64,000 bases of DNA. It comes from Pseudorasbora parva. Taxonomy: Eukaryota > Chordata > Actinopteri > Cypriniformes > Gobionidae. Position numbers and translations under genes: made by a program. Below the pieces are notes generated by a model. The model was given only the letters and a program-made list of their open reading frames with translations. It had not been told where the DNA came from and made no database searches. Below are positions 23,574 through 38,992 of this stretch, piece after piece. Every line of letters starts with the position of its first letter. The first letter of the stretch is position 1. The DNA is taken from the NCBI RefSeq assembly GCF_024679245.1, contig NC_090183.1, positions 21,681,207 through 21,745,206 on the forward strand, in the 5' to 3' direction.

Positions 23574-25035
23574 TTTTTACGCGACTATTTGGGCATTTTT
23601 GGGGCCCTTCCCATGCTCGAAAACTCTTGAAACTTTGCACACGCATCAGATTGCGCGGCCATCAGGGCCGGGCTGAGGCTGGGACCCGGGCGTGGCAGTG
23701 GGGCTCGACAGCGCCCCCTAAAGTGGGGTCTGAAAACGGGGTCTATAAATCAAACACACTTGCACGTACATATATGAAACTCGGTACACATATAGAGCTC
23801 ATCGGGCCGAACAACTTTCGTGCTCTAAGTTATGCGTCAGCCCAACAGGAAGTGAGCTATTATGGGTTGTTCGGAAAACGCATGCTGTGGAATTTGCGAT
23901 ACTCCTCCTAGACGATTCACCCGATCAGCACCAAACTCGGTCAGCATGAAGTCAAGACACTGAGGATGCTAAATTGCGAGCAACTTTTTGATATCTCAAA
24001 CGCTTTGGCCGTGGCGAAGAGATGAATTTATGGCGAGAAAATGGAAACAGGAAGTGTGTTATAACTTTTGCATACATTAATTCATTTTGATGAAACTTCA
24101 GCTGTGTGTTTGTTATAAGAGGACGATCACATGGATATGACTTTTGTGAGTCAAAGTTATAGCGCCACCAACTGGCAGTGGGAAGTGTCACTTTTGTCCA
24201 AAGCGGGGGGTTAGTTTTATCTACATTCACCAAACTCGGTATATATATTGTACTTTTCGAGCCGGACAACTTTCTAATTTACAGTCATTAGCTCTGACCA
24301 ACAGGAAGTCAGATAATTTGGTTGGAAGATAACACAAAGTGGAAAGCGAGCTCTGAGTTTTTACCTTCTCCTCAAAAGCGATTCATTCAATCTCCTCCAA
24401 ACTCGGACAACATGAAGTAAATATACAGAAGATGCTAAAATGCGAACGGTTATTGGATATCTCAAACGGTGTTCCCGTAGCAAAAGCCTAAAAAACACAA
24501 AATAAGAACACAAGTGCCTGGTTCATAAATAAGGCTATACTCCCACCTGCTGGTTATTCTATATATCACACTGGCTGTTTTTCTGTTTTTTTTCCTGTTT
24601 TTTCAACACTAATACTCTCCCTTAAATGACCAGTAGAGGGCAATATTGTATAAGTTTTCAAGCAAAAAACCTTGCCTGTGTGTGTGTGTGTGTGTGAATG
24701 GTTTTCTAGCCTGGTGGGGACTTAAACCTAAATGCACACAGACTCATGGGGACTTCCCAATGGGTACAAAAGCTTATAAATCAGACAGAATGAGTTCTTT
24801 TGAGGAAAGTTTTGTGTGATGGGTAGGTTTAGGGGCAGGAGCAGTGTAGGATGACAGAATATATGGTTTGTACAGCATAAAAACCATTACGTCTATGAGT
24901 CCCCAGAAAGATAGTGAACCAGACATGAGTGTGTGTGTATGTGTGTGTGTTTGTGGATGGGTGTGTGTGTTGTGGATGGGGGATGGTGGATGGGCTTAAC
25001 TGATAAGAGTTGCCTGCAGCATACTTCAGCATTAC

Positions 25036-25104
<69 letters not shown>

Positions 25105-25377
25105 GTTCTAGCCTGGTGGGGACTTCAACCTGAATGCACACAGACTCATGGGGACACGTGTCACTGTAGGGACCTAAACTGAGGTCCCAATGGGTACAAA
25201 AGCTTATAAATCAAACATAATGAGTTCTTTTGAAAATGTAAAAATGCAGAAAGTTTTGTGTGATGGGTAGGTTTAGGGGCAGGAGCAGTGTAGGAGGACA
25301 GAATATAATATATGGTTTGTACAGCATAAAAAACATTACATCTATGAGTCCCCAAAAAGATAGTGAACCAGACATGA

Positions 25378-25408
<31 letters not shown>

Positions 25409-25780
25409 CCACTCTTCTGTCTAAAAAGATTACCTCTCAATGCTGTGCTTTGGCCTGCATTAAAGGATAAAACATATTATTCTGGGTTTGAATAAAAAAA
25501 TTAATGTATAAAACCAGTTTATTTGTAGGGCATTGACAATATTGTTTTATATAATTAGCTAAATATTTGTGTAAATACAAATAATTATTAATAAAAAATA
25601 TATAAATATAAAAAAACATTACTAACAAAGGAAAAAACACATTTGAGTGTCTTAAAAAAAAAAAGTAGTGTAACTTAAAAATCAGAAGATTAATGCCTTT
25701 TGTTTAAGGACAAAAATGAGAACCAATAAGCTATTGGTTTGATTTTGTGTCTCTGTCACCCCCCCCCCTCTCAGGATCAC

Positions 25781-25812
<32 letters not shown>

Positions 25813-25860
25813 GAGGGGGTCTCTCTCACTCTGTGTGATGTCACAAATGTGTGTGTGTGT

Positions 25861-25944
<84 letters not shown>

Positions 25945-26745
25945 ACGTAGTCTCTCTCACTCTGTGTGTGTGTCACCTTGTCTCTTGTTTTTTCATAATT
26001 TAACCCTTTCATTTCATAGGCTATCACAAATATCTATCACTTTATTGTGAAAAATAAGTAAAACAAAAACATATATTATATCTTTAATTAAATACTGGTC
26101 TTGTGAACTTACAAAATTTTGAGCTGCAAAAAATACATTTGCACATAATTGAAAGTGATATCCTAATACTTTTAATTATTTTCTATAACATGGGCTTTAA
26201 AGAAGGTCATGTGCTGTGTTTGCAAAGATCACGTATGACACCTCTTTAAACTAATTATTTATTGATAGAATTCAAATGGATAAAAAAAAAATGTTTTTCA
26301 CATGATCTTATAAAAGTGGCTGTTTATAATAAACTTCCATAAATTATATGCACGCATATTACTCTTCCCTGACACTGATGTTAAAATCATTGTTGCGGTC
26401 TCTGTGATTTGGCTTAATTTATTTTTAAGAGAAGTGTAAGGATAATACAACATCAGCATTTGGACAATATTCTGCACTCAGTTTGAAATTGACATTTGAC
26501 GTCATCTGACATAAAATTAAAGAATAAAATGTAATTGATCTCATAGATGTGAGTGTTGTGGTTCCTGGTCATAGCAGCACCAGTTGCTGCAGTTAATGAG
26601 GTGAATTCAAATGACTTTGACAAAGTCCCTTTATTTATTTTTTCCCATATTAAATGCCTATTGGCCTGCTGTGCACAGTTAAACTGATGCCACCGGGGTG
26701 GCAGTGCCACCGGCTTGGGCCCGTCATCGCTGCTCGCAGCTTTAA
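23491..26745 (+). repeat. Array unit U3 (short form, intact unit head)
   Basis: One of two units retaining the unit head TTAGGGCCCAAGCCCTGAAA, directly joined to the tail of the previous unit. GGGCCCAAGCC at 23494-23504 is the exact reverse complement of GGCTTGGGCCC at 23458-23468 in the preceding tail. Only the left end of the nested TIR segment remains. GT tracts lie at 25039-25103 and 25849-25943. Confidence 0.9.
25849..25943. repeat. GT microsatellite (U3)
   Basis: Final-slot GT tract of U3, with one TA interruption near the start. It is preceded by a shorter GT run (25784-25811) and a GGAGGGGGTCTC block. Confidence 0.95.
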
Positions 26746-28126
26746 TTATTATTATTATTATTATTTTAACCCGACTATTTGGGCATTTTGGGGGCCCTTC
26801 CCATGCTCGAAAACTCTTGAAACTTTGCACACGCATCAGAATGCGCGGCCATCAGGGCCGGGCTGAGGCTGGGACCCGGGCGTGGCAGGGGGGCTCGACA
26901 GCGCCCCCTAAAGTGGGGTCTGAAAACGTGGTCTATAAATGAAACACACTTTCACGTACACATATGAAACTCGGTACACATATAGAGTTCATCGGGCCGA
27001 ACAACTTTCGTGCTCTAAGTTATGTGTCAGCCCAACAGGAAGTGAGCTATTATGGGTTGTTCGGAAAACGCATGCTCTGGAATTTGCGATACTTCTCCTA
27101 GACGATTCACCCGATCAGCACCAAACTCGGTCAGCATGAAGTCAAGACACTGAGGATGCTAAATTGCAAGCAACTTTTTGATACCTCGAACGGTTTGGCC
27201 GTGGCGAAGAGACAAATTTATGGCGAGAAAAGGGAAACAGGAAGTGTGTTATAACTTTTGCATACATTAATTCATTTTGATGAAACTTCAGCTGTGTGTT
27301 CGTTGTAAGAGGCCGATCACATGGATATGACTTTTGTGAGTCAAAGTTATAGCGCCACCAACTGGCAGCAGGAAGTGTGTCACTTTTGTCCAAAGTGGGG
27401 GGGTTAGTTTTATCTACATTCACCAAACTCGGTATATATATTGTACATTTCGAGCCGGACAACTTTCTAATTTACAGTCATTAGCTCTGACCAACAGGAA
27501 GTCAGATAATTTGGTTGGAAGATAACAAGAAGTCGAAAGCGAGCTCTGAGTTTTTACCTTCTCCTCAAAAGCGATTCATTCAATCTCCTCCAAACTCGGA
27601 CAACATGAAGTAAATATACAGAAGATGCTAAAATGCGAACGGTTATTGGATATCTCAAACGGTGGTCCCGTAGCAAAAGCCTAAAAAACACAAAATAAGA
27701 ACACAAGTGCCTGGTTCATAAATAAGGCTATACTCCCACCTGCTGGTTATTCTCTATATCACACTGTTTTTTTTTTTTGTTTTTTTTTTCAACACTTATG
27801 CTCTCACTTAAATGACCAGTAGAGGGCAATATTGTATAAGTTTTCAAGCAAAAAAACCTTACCTCTGTGTGTGTGTGTGAATGGTTTTCTAGCCTGGTGG
27901 GGACTTAAACCTGAATGCACACAGACTCATGGGGACTTCCTAATGGGTACAAAAGCTTATAAATCAGACAGAATGAGTTCTTTTGAAAAGGTGAAAATGC
28001 AGAAAGTTGTGTGATGGGTAGGTTTAGGGGTAGGAGCAGTGTATGAGGACAGAATATATGGTTTGTACAGCATAAAAACCATTACATCTATGGTGAGTCC
28101 CCAGAAAAAGATAGTGAACCAGACAT

Positions 28127-28186
<60 letters not shown>

Positions 28187-28280
28187 GGCAGGGGCAGGGG
28201 TGGGGGGGTGAAGGGGGGTGTTGTGGATGGGGGGATGGGCTGAGCTGATTTGAGTTGCCTGCAGCATACTTCAGCATTAC

Positions 28281-28373
<93 letters not shown>
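28281..28373. repeat. GT microsatellite, ~93 bp (U4)
   Basis: Uninterrupted GT run between CATTACTACT and the next TTCTAGCCTGGTGGGGACTT segment. Confidence 0.96.
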
Positions 28374-28375
<2 letters not shown>

Positions 28376-28593
28376 GTTCTAGCCTGGTGGGGACTTAAAC
28401 CTGAATGCACACAGACTCATGGGGACTTCTCAATGGGCACAAAAGCTTATAAATCAGACAGAATGAGTTCTTTTGAAGAAAGTTTTGTGATGGGTAGGTG
28501 CAGTGTAGGAGGACAGAATATATGGTTTGTACAGCATAAAAACCATTACGTCTATGCTGAGTCCCCAAAAAGATAGTGAACCAGACATGAGTG

Positions 28594-28723
<130 letters not shown>

Positions 28724-28956
28724 TTTTCTGTCTAAAAAGATTATCTCTCAATGCTTTGGCCTGCATTAAAGGATTAAACATATTATTCTGGGTTTGAATA
28801 AAAAAATAAATGTATAAAACCGGTTTATTTGTAGGGCATTGACAATATTGTTTTATATAATTAGTTAAATAATTGTGTTAATACAAATAATTATAATTAA
28901 AAAAATATAAATATAACAAAAATTACCCCCCCCTCTCCCTCTCTCAGGATCACTCT

Positions 28957-29080
<124 letters not shown>

Positions 29081-30880
29081 AGGGGGTCTCTCTCACTCTG
29101 TGTGTGTGTCACCTTGTCTCTTGTTTTTTCATAATTTAACCCTTTCATTTCATAGGCTAACACAAATATCTATCACTTTATTGTGAAAAATAAGTAAAAA
29201 ACAAAAACATATATTATATCTTTAATTAAATACTGGTCTTCTGAACTCACAAAATTTTGAGCTGCAAAAAATACATTTGCTTATAATTGAAAGTGATATC
29301 CTAATACTTTTAATTGTTTTCTATAACATGGGCTTTAAAGAAGGTCATGTGCTGTGTTTGCAAAGATCACGTATGACACCTCTTTAAACTAATTATTTAT
29401 TGATAAAATTCAAATGAATTAAAAAATAAAATTTACATGATTTTATAAAAGTGGCTGTTTATAATAAACTTCCATAAATTTTATGCACGCATATTACTCT
29501 TACCTGACACTGATATTAAAATATCAATGATATTAAATTATATTATGATATTATATGATATTAAAATCATTGTTACGGTCTCTGTGATTTGGCTTAATTT
29601 ATTATTAAGAGAAGTGTAAGGATAATACAACTTCAGCATTTGGACAGTATTCTGCACTCATTTTGAAATTGACATTTGACATCACCTGTCATAAAATTAA
29701 AGAATAAAATGTAATTGATCTCAGAGATGTGAGTGTTGTGGTTCCTGGTCATAGCAGCACCAGTTGCTGCAGTTAATGAGGTGAATTCAAATGACTTTGA
29801 CATAGTCCCATTATTTATTTTTTCCCACATTAAATGCCTATTGGCTTGCTGTGCACAGTTAAACTGATGCCACCGTGGTGGCGGTGCCCCCGGCTTGGGC
29901 CCGTCATCGCTGCTCGCAGCTTTAATTATTATTATTATTATTATCTTTTCGCCTTTTGGGCATTTTTGGGGCCTTTCCCATGCTCGAAAACTCTTGAAAC
30001 TTTGCACACGCATCGGAATGCGCGGCCAACAGGGTCGGGCAGAGGCCTTTGCCCCGGGCGTGGCAGGGGGGCTCAACAGCGCCCCCTTGAAAAACTGGGT
30101 CTATATATTAAACACACTTGCACGTACATGTATGAAACTCGGTACACTTATAGATCTCATCGGGCCGAACAACTTCCGCACTCATAGTCATAAGCTTCGC
30201 CCAACAGGAAGTGAGCTATTATGGGTTGTTCGGAAAACGCATGCTCTGGAATTTGCGATACTCCTCCTAGACGATTCACCCGATCAGCACCAAACTCGGT
30301 CAGCATGAAGTCAAGACACTGAGGATGCCAAATTGCGACCAACTTTTTGATACCTCGAACGGTTTGGCCGTGGCGAAGAGACAAATTTATGGCGAGAAAA
30401 GGGAAACAGGAAGTGTGTTATAACTTTTGCATACATTAATTCATTTTGATGAAACTTCAGCTGTGTGTTCGTTGTAAGAGGACGATCACATGGATATGAC
30501 TTTTGTGAGTCAAAGTTATAGCGCCACCAACTGGCAGCAGGAAGTGTGTCACTTTTGTCCAAAGTGGGGGGGTTAGTTTTATCTACATTCACCAAACTCG
30601 GTATATATATTGTACATTTTGAGCCGGACAACTTTCTAATTTACAGTCATTAGCTCTGACCAACAGGAAGTCAGATAATTTGGTTGGAAGATAACAAGAA
30701 GTGGCAAAGCGAGCTCTGAGTTTTTACCTTCTCCTCAAAAGCGATTCATTCAATCTCCTCAAAACTCGGACAACATGAAGTAAATATACAGAAGATGCTA
30801 AAATGCGAACGGTTATTGGATATCTCAAACGGTGGTCCCGTAGCAAAAGCCTAAAAAACACAAAATAAGAACACAAGTGC

Positions 30881-31419
30881 CTGGTTCATAAATAAGGCTA
30901 TACTCCCACCTGCTGGTTATTCTATATAGCACACTGTTTTTTTTTTTTTTTTTTTTTTTTTTCAACACTTATGCTCTCCCTTAAATGACCAATAGAGGGC
31001 AATATTGTATAAGTTTTCAAGCAAAAAAACCTTACCTCTGTGTGTGTGTGTGAATGGTTTTCTAGCCTGGTGGGGACTTAAACCTGAATGCACACAGACT
31101 CATGGGGACTTCCCAATGGGTACAAAAGCTTATAAATCAAACAGAATGAGTTACTTTGAAAAGGTGAAAATGCAGAAAGTTGTGTGATGGGTAGGTTTAG
31201 GGGTAGGAGCAGTGTATGAGGACAGAATATATGGTTTGTACAGCATAAAAACCATTACATCTATGGTGAGTCCCCAGAAAAAGATAGTGAACCAGACATG
31301 AGTGTGTGTGTGTGTGTGTGCGTGTGTGAGGGGCAGGGGCGGGGGGGTGAAGGGGGGTGTTGTGGATGGGGGGATGGGCTGAGCTGATTTGAGTTGCCTG
31401 CAGCATACTTCAGCATTAC

Positions 31420-31514
<95 letters not shown>

Positions 31515-31775
31515 GTTCTAGCCTGGTGGGGACTTCAACCTGAATGCACACAGACTCATGGGGACACATGTCACTGTAGGGGCCTAAATTGAGGTCCCAA
31601 TGGGTACAAAAGCTTATAAATCATACAGAATGAGTTATTTTGAAAATGTAAAAATGCAGAAAGTTTTGTGAAATGGGTAGGTTTAGGGGTAGGGGCAGGA
31701 GGACAGAATATATGGTTTGTAAAGCAAAAAAACCATTATGTCTATGAGTCCCCAGAAAGATAGTGAACCAAACAT

Positions 31776-31849
<74 letters not shown>

Positions 31850-32218
31850 GGGCTAAAAAGATTACCTCTCAATGCTGTGCTTTGGCCTGCATTAAATGAT
31901 AAAACATATTATTCTGGGTTTGAATAAAAAAATAAATGTATAAAACCAGTTTATTTGTAGGGCATTGACAATATTGTTTTATATAATTAGTTAAATAATT
32001 GTGTTAATACAAATAATTATTAATAAAACATATAAATATTTAAAAAAAATTACTAACAAAGGAAAAAACACATTTAATTGTCTTTTTCAACAAAAAGTAA
32101 TTGGTGTGTGTAACTTAAAAATGAGAAGATTAATGTTTAAGGACAAAAATGATAACCAATGAGCTACCGGTATATAGAATAACCAGAAGTTGGAAGTGTA
32201 GCCTTATTTAGTAACCAG
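30881..32218. mobile_element. Nested 48-bp-TIR segment in array unit U5
   Basis: Left inverted repeat starts at 30881, right ends at 32218. The right copy reads GAAGTTGGAAGTG where U1 has GAAGGTGGGAGTG; U7 shows the same change. Confidence 0.65.
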
Positions 32219-32395
32219 GTTGGATAGTGTCCTGGTTCAAAACAGTGTCCTAGGGAACACTGTTTTGAAGATAAAACTATTGTTGTTATTGCAAAACAGT
32301 GTTTTCAGACAGTGAAATAAAAACAATGTTCTCTCACTGTTTAGATTTTGTGTCTGTCATTCCCCCTCCCCCCTCCCTCTCCCTCTCTTAGGATC

Positions 32396-32514
<119 letters not shown>

Positions 32515-33314
32515 AGGGGGTCTCTCTCACTCTGTGTATGTGTCACCTTTTCTCTTGTGTTTTCATAATTTAACCCTTTCATATCATAGGCTATCACAAA
32601 TATCTATCACTTTATTGTGAAAAATAAGTAAAAAACTAAAACATATATTATATCTTTAATTAAATACTGGTCTTCTGAACTTACAAAATTTTGAGCTGCA
32701 AAAAATATATTTGCACATAATTGAAAGTGATGTCCCAATACTTTTAATTGTTTTCTATAACATGGGCTTTAAAGAAGGTCATGTGCTGTGTTTGCAAAGA
32801 TCACGTATGACACCTCTTTAAACTAATTATTTATTGATAGAATTCAAATGGATAAAAAAAGTTAATTTCACATGATCTTATTAAAGTGGCTGTTTATAAT
32901 AAACTTCCATAAATTATATGCACGCATATTACTCTTACCTGACACTGATATTAAAATCATTGTTGCGGTCTCTGTGATTTGGCTTAATTTATTTTTAAGA
33001 GAAGTGTAAGGATAATACAACTTCAGCATTTGGACGGTATTCTGCACTCATTTGAAATTGACATTTGACATCATCTGACATAAAATTAAAGAATAAAATG
33101 TAATTGATCTCAGAGATGTGAGTGTTGTGGTTCCTGGTCATAGCAGCACCAGTTGCTGCAGTTAATGAGGTGAATTCAATTGACTTTGACATAGTCCCTT
33201 TATTTATTTTTTCCCATATTAAATGCCTATTGGCCTGCTGTGCACAGTTAAGCTGATGCCACCGGGGTGGCGGTGCCCCCGGCTTGGGCCCGTCATCGCT
33301 GCTCGCAGCTTTAA

Positions 33315-35165
33315 TTTATTATTATTTTTTTACGCGACTATTTGGGCATTTTTGGGGCCCTTCCCATGCTCGAAAACTCTTGAAACTTTGCACACGCATC
33401 AGAATGCGCGGCCATCAGGGCCGGGCTGAGGCTGGGACCCGGGCGTGGCAGGGGGGCTCGACAGCGCCACCTAAAGTGGGGTCTGAAAACGGGGTCTATA
33501 AATCAAACACACTTCCACGTACACATATGAAACTCGGTACACATATAGAGCTCATCGGGCCGAACAACTTTCGTGCTCTAAGTTATGTGTCAGCCCAACA
33601 GGAAGTGAGCTATTATGGGTTGTTCGGAAAACGCATGCTCTGGAATTTGCGATACTCCTCCTAGACGATTCACCCGATCAGCACCAAACTCGGTCAGCAT
33701 GAAGTCAAGACACTGACGATGCTAAATTGCGAGCAACTTTCTGATTTCTCAAACGGTTTGGCCGTGGCGAAGAGACGAATTTATGGCGAGAAAAAGGAAA
33801 CAGGAAGTGTATTATAACTTCTGCATACATTAATTCATTTTGATGAAACTTCAGCTGTGTGTTCGTTGTAAGAGGACGATCACATGGATATGACTTTTGT
33901 GAGTCAAAGTTATAGCGCCACCAACTGGCAGCAGGAAGTGTGTCACTTTCAAAATTGCTTTAAATCCCCATCTTATTTTCACCCGATTTACTTCAAACTT
34001 CATCAGTATAATGTCAAAACATGGCAGATATAGACATATGAATGGATTCCTGATTCTAGAAAAACTGTTGTCATGGCAACGTGTCAAAGTCTAATAATCT
34101 TTTTTGGTGTTTTTGAGACTCTTCAAATGCTTGAAATTGCATGAAACTCAACACACACATCAGACATGCTGTCCAGAAGATGCAAGCAAAGATTCAGAAA
34201 CGGGCGTGGTAGAGGGGCTCAGTAGCGCCATCTTTTGTCCAAAGTGGGGGGTTAGTTTTATGTACATTCACCAAACTCGGTATATATATTGTACATTTCG
34301 AGCCGGACAACTTTCTAATTTAAAGTCATTAGCTCTGACCAACAGGAAGTCAGATAATTTGGTTGGAAGATAACAAGAAGTCGAAAGCGAGCTCTGAGTT
34401 TTTACCTTCTCCTCAAAAGCGATTCATTCAATCTCCTCCAAACTCAGACAACATGAAGTAAATATACAGAAGATGCTAAAATGCGAACGGTTATTGGATA
34501 TCTCAAACGGTGTTCCCTTAGCAAAAGCCTAAAAAACACAAAATAGGGACACACGTGCCTGGTTCATAAATAAGGCTATACTCCCACCTGCTGGTTATTC
34601 TATATATCGCACTGTGTTTTTTTTTTTTTTTTTTTCAACACTTATGCTCTCACTTAAATGACCAGTAGAGGGCAATATTGTATAAGCTTTCAAGCAAAAA
34701 ACCTTGCCTCTGTGTGTGTGTGTGAATGGTTTTCTAGGCTGGTGGGGACTTAAACCTGAATGCACACAGACTCATGGGGACTTCCCAATGGGTACAAAAG
34801 CTTATAAATCAGACAGAATGAGTTCTTTTGAAGAAAGTTTTGTGTGATGGGTAGGTTTTGGGGCAGGGGCAGTGTAGGATGACAGAATATGGTTTGTACA
34901 GCAAAAAAACCATTACGTCTATGAGTCCCCAGAAAGATAGTGAACCAGACCTGACTGTGTGTGTATGTGTGTGTGTTTGTGGGTGGGTGTGTGTGTTGTG
35001 GATGGGGGGATGGGCTTAACTGATAAGAGTTGCCTGCAGCATACTTCAGCATTACTACTGTGTGTGTGTGTGCGTGTGTGTGTGTGTGTGTTCTTTTTGC
35101 TAGCCTGGTGGGGACTTCAACCTGAATGCACACAGACTCATGGGGACACGTGTCACTGATTTCTA

Positions 35166-35258
<93 letters not shown>

Positions 35259-35752
35259 CCACTCTTCTGTCTAAAAAGATTACCTCTCAATGCTGTGCTT
35301 TGGCCTGCATTAAAGGATAAAACATTTTATTCTGGGTTTGAATAAAAAAATGAATGTATAAAACCAGTTTATTTGTAGGGCATTGACAATATTGTTTTAT
35401 ATAATTAGTTAAATAATTGTGTTAATACAAATAATTATGAATAAAAAAATATAAATATAAAAAAACATTACTAACAAAAGAAAAAAACACATTTAATTGT
35501 CTTAAAAAAAGTAGATTAATGCCTTTTGTTTAAATATAAATATAGAATAACTAAATATAGAATAACCAGAAGGTGGAAGTGTAGCCTTATTCAGTAACCA
35601 GGTTGGATATGTCCTAGGGAACACTGTTTTGAAGATAAAACTATTGTTGTTATTGCAACACAGTGTTTTCAGACAGTGAAATAAAAACAATGATCGCTCA
35701 CTGTTTAGATTTTGTGTCTGTCATTCCCCTTCCCCCTCACTCTCTCAGGATC

Positions 35753-35803
<51 letters not shown>

Positions 35804-36637
35804 AGGGGGTCTCTCTCACTCTGTGTGTGTGTGTGTGTGTGTGTGGAGGGGGTCTCTCTCACTCTGTCTGTGTCGCCTTGTCTCTTGTTTTTACATAATT
35901 TAACCCTTTCATATCATAATTGCTATCAGCAATATCTATCACTTTATTGTGAAAAATAAGTTTAAAAAAATGTATTATATATATAATACTGGTCTTCTGA
36001 ACTTCCAATATTTTGAGCTGCAAAAAATACATTTGCACATAATTGAAAGTGATATCCTAATACTTTTAATTGTTTTCTATAACACGGGCTTTAAAGAAGG
36101 TCATGTGCTGTGTTTGCAAAGATCACGTATGACACCTCTTTAAATTAATTATTTATTGATAGAATTCAAATGGATTAAAAAATTAAATTTCCCATGATTT
36201 TATAAAAGTGGCTGTTTATTATAAACTTCCATAAATTATATGCACGCATATTACTCTTCCCTGACACTGATATTAAAATCATTGTTACGGTCTCTGTGAT
36301 TTGGCTTAATTTATTTTTAAGAGAAGGCTAAGGATAATACAACTTCAGCATTTGGACAGTATTCTGCACTCATTTTGAAATTGACATTTGACATCATCTG
36401 ACATAAAATTAATGAATAAAATGTAATTGATCTCAGAGATGTGAGTGTTGTGGTTCCTGGTCATAGCAGCACCAGTTGCTGCAGTTAATGAGGTGAATTC
36501 AAATGACTTTGACATAGTCCCTTTATTTATTTTTTCCCATATTAAATGCCTATTGGCCTGCTGCGCACAGTTAAGCTGATGCCACCGGGGTGGCGGTGCC
36601 CCCGGCTTGGGCCCGTCATCGCTGCTCGCAGCTTTAA
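33315..36637 (+). repeat. Array unit U6 (long form, 3323 bp)
   Basis: Carries the extra block (about 33945-34245) and both nested TIR ends (34559 and 35601). Its GT tracts are comparatively short, the main one at 35169-35247, so the unit is not longer than average despite the extra block. The GGAGGGGGTCTCTCTCACTC sequence is present twice (near 35803 and 35846). Confidence 0.9.
34559..35601. mobile_element. Nested 48-bp-TIR segment in array unit U6
   Basis: Left inverted repeat starts at 34559, right ends at 35601. The interval is shorter than in U1 because the GT tracts are shorter. Confidence 0.65.
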
Positions 36638-38366
36638 TTAGGGCCCAAGCCCTGAAAGGGCGCAGAGCCCTATTGTTCTTCTAAGGATTATTTGTTATTA
36701 TTATTATTATTATTATTTTTTTTTTACGCGACTATTTGGGCATTTTTGGGGCCCTTCCCATGCTCGAAAACTCTTGAAACTTTGCACACGCATCAGAATG
36801 CGCGGCCATCAGGGCCGGGCTGAGGCTGGGACCCGGGCGTGGCAGGGGGACTCGACAGCGCCCCCTAAAGTGGGGTCTGAAAACATGGTCTATAAATCAA
36901 ACCAACTTGCAAGTACATATATGAAACTCGGTACACATATAGAGCTCATCGGGCCGAACAACTTTCGTGCTCTAAGTTATGCGTCAGCCCAACAGGAAGT
37001 GAGCTATTATGGGTTGTTCGGAAAACGCATGCTGTGGAATTTGCGATACTCCTCCTAGACGATTCACCCGATCAGCACCAAACTCAGTCAGCATGAAGTC
37101 AAGACACTGAGGATGCCAAATTGCGAGCAACTTTCTGATATCTCAAACGGTTTGGCCGTGGCGAAGAGACGAATTTATGGCGAGAAAAAGGAAACAGGAA
37201 GTGTGTTATAACTTTTGCATACATTAATTCATTTTGATGAAACTTCAGCTGTGTGTTCGTTGTAAGAGGCCGATCACATGGATATGACTTTTGTGAGACA
37301 AAGTTATAGCGCCACCAACTGGCAGCAGGAAGTGTGTCACTTTCAAAATTGCTTTAAATCCCCATCTTATTTTCACCCGATTTACTTCAAACTTCATCAG
37401 TATAATGTCAAAACATGGCAGATATAGACATATTAATGGATTCCTGATTCTAGAAAAACTGTTGTCATGGCAATGTGTCAAAGTCCAATAATCTTTTTTG
37501 GTGTTTTTGAGACTCTTCAAATGTTCGAAATTGCATGAAACTCAACACACACATCAGACATGCTGTCCAGAAGATGCAAGCAAAGATTCAGAAACGGGCG
37601 TGGTAGAGGGGCTCAGTAGCGCCATCTTTTGTCCAAAGCGGGGGGTTAGTTTTATCTACATTCACCAAACTCGGTATATATATTGTACATTTTGAGCCGG
37701 ACAACTTTCTAATTTACTGTCATTAGCTCTGACCAACAGGAAGTCAGATAATTTGGTTGGAAGATAACAAGAAGTCAAAAGCGAGCTCTGAGTTTTTACC
37801 TTCTCCTCAAAAGCGATTCATTCAATCTCCTCCAAACTCAGACAACATGAAGCAAATATACAGAAGATGCTAAAATGTGAACGGTTATTGGATATCTCAA
37901 ACGGTTTTCCCTTAGCAAAAGGCTAAAAAAGACAAAAGAGAGACACAAGTAACTGGTTCATAAATAAGGCTATACTCCCACCTGCTGGTTATTCTATATA
38001 GCACACTGTTTTTTTGTTTTTGTTTTTTTTTTCAACACTTATGCTCTCACAATGACCAATAGAGGGCAATATTGTATAAGTTTTCAAGCAAAAAAACCTT
38101 ACCTCTGTGTGTGTGTGTGAATGGTTTTCTAGCCTGGTGGGGACTTAAACCTGAATGCACACAGACTCATGGGGACTTCCCAATGGGTACAAAAGCTTAT
38201 AAATCAAACAGAATGAGTTACTTTGAAAAGGTGAAAATGCAGAAAGTTGTGTGATGGGTAGGTTTAGGGGTAGGAGCAGTGTAGGAGGACAGAATATATG
38301 GTTTGTACAGCATAAAAACCATTACATCTATGGTGAGTCCCCAGAAAAAGATAGTGAACCAGACAT

Positions 38367-38368
<2 letters not shown>

Positions 38369-38457
<89 letters not shown>

Positions 38458-38475
38458 CGTGTGTGTGTGTGTGTG
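38369..38475. repeat. GT microsatellite, ~107 bp (U7)
   Basis: GT run with GTGCGTGC interruptions near its end, followed by a G-rich segment. Confidence 0.96.
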
Positions 38476-38568
38476 AGGGGCAGGGGCGGGGGGGGGTGAA
38501 GGGGGGTGTTGTGGATGGGGGGATGGGCTGAGCTGATTTGAGTTGCCTGCAGCATACTTCAGCATTAC

Positions 38569-38647
<79 letters not shown>

Positions 38648-38903
38648 GTTCTAGCCTGGTGGGGACTTCAACCTGAATGCACACAGACTCATGGGGACAC
38701 ATGTCACTGTAGGGGCCTAAATTGAGGTCCCAATGGGTACAAAAGCTTATAAATCATACAGAATGAGTTATTTTGAAAATGTAAAAATGCAGAAAGTTTT
38801 GTGAAATGGGTAGGTTTAGGGGTAGGGGCAGGAGGACAGAATATATGGTTTGTAAAGCATAAAAACCATTACGTCTATGAGTCCCCAGAAAGATAGTGAA
38901 CCA

Positions 38904-38905
<2 letters not shown>

Positions 38906-38992
<87 letters not shown>
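38906..38992. repeat. GT microsatellite (U7, third tract)
   Basis: GT run ending in GTGCGTGTGGGC, directly before the TAAAAAGATTACCTCTCAATG block. Confidence 0.95.
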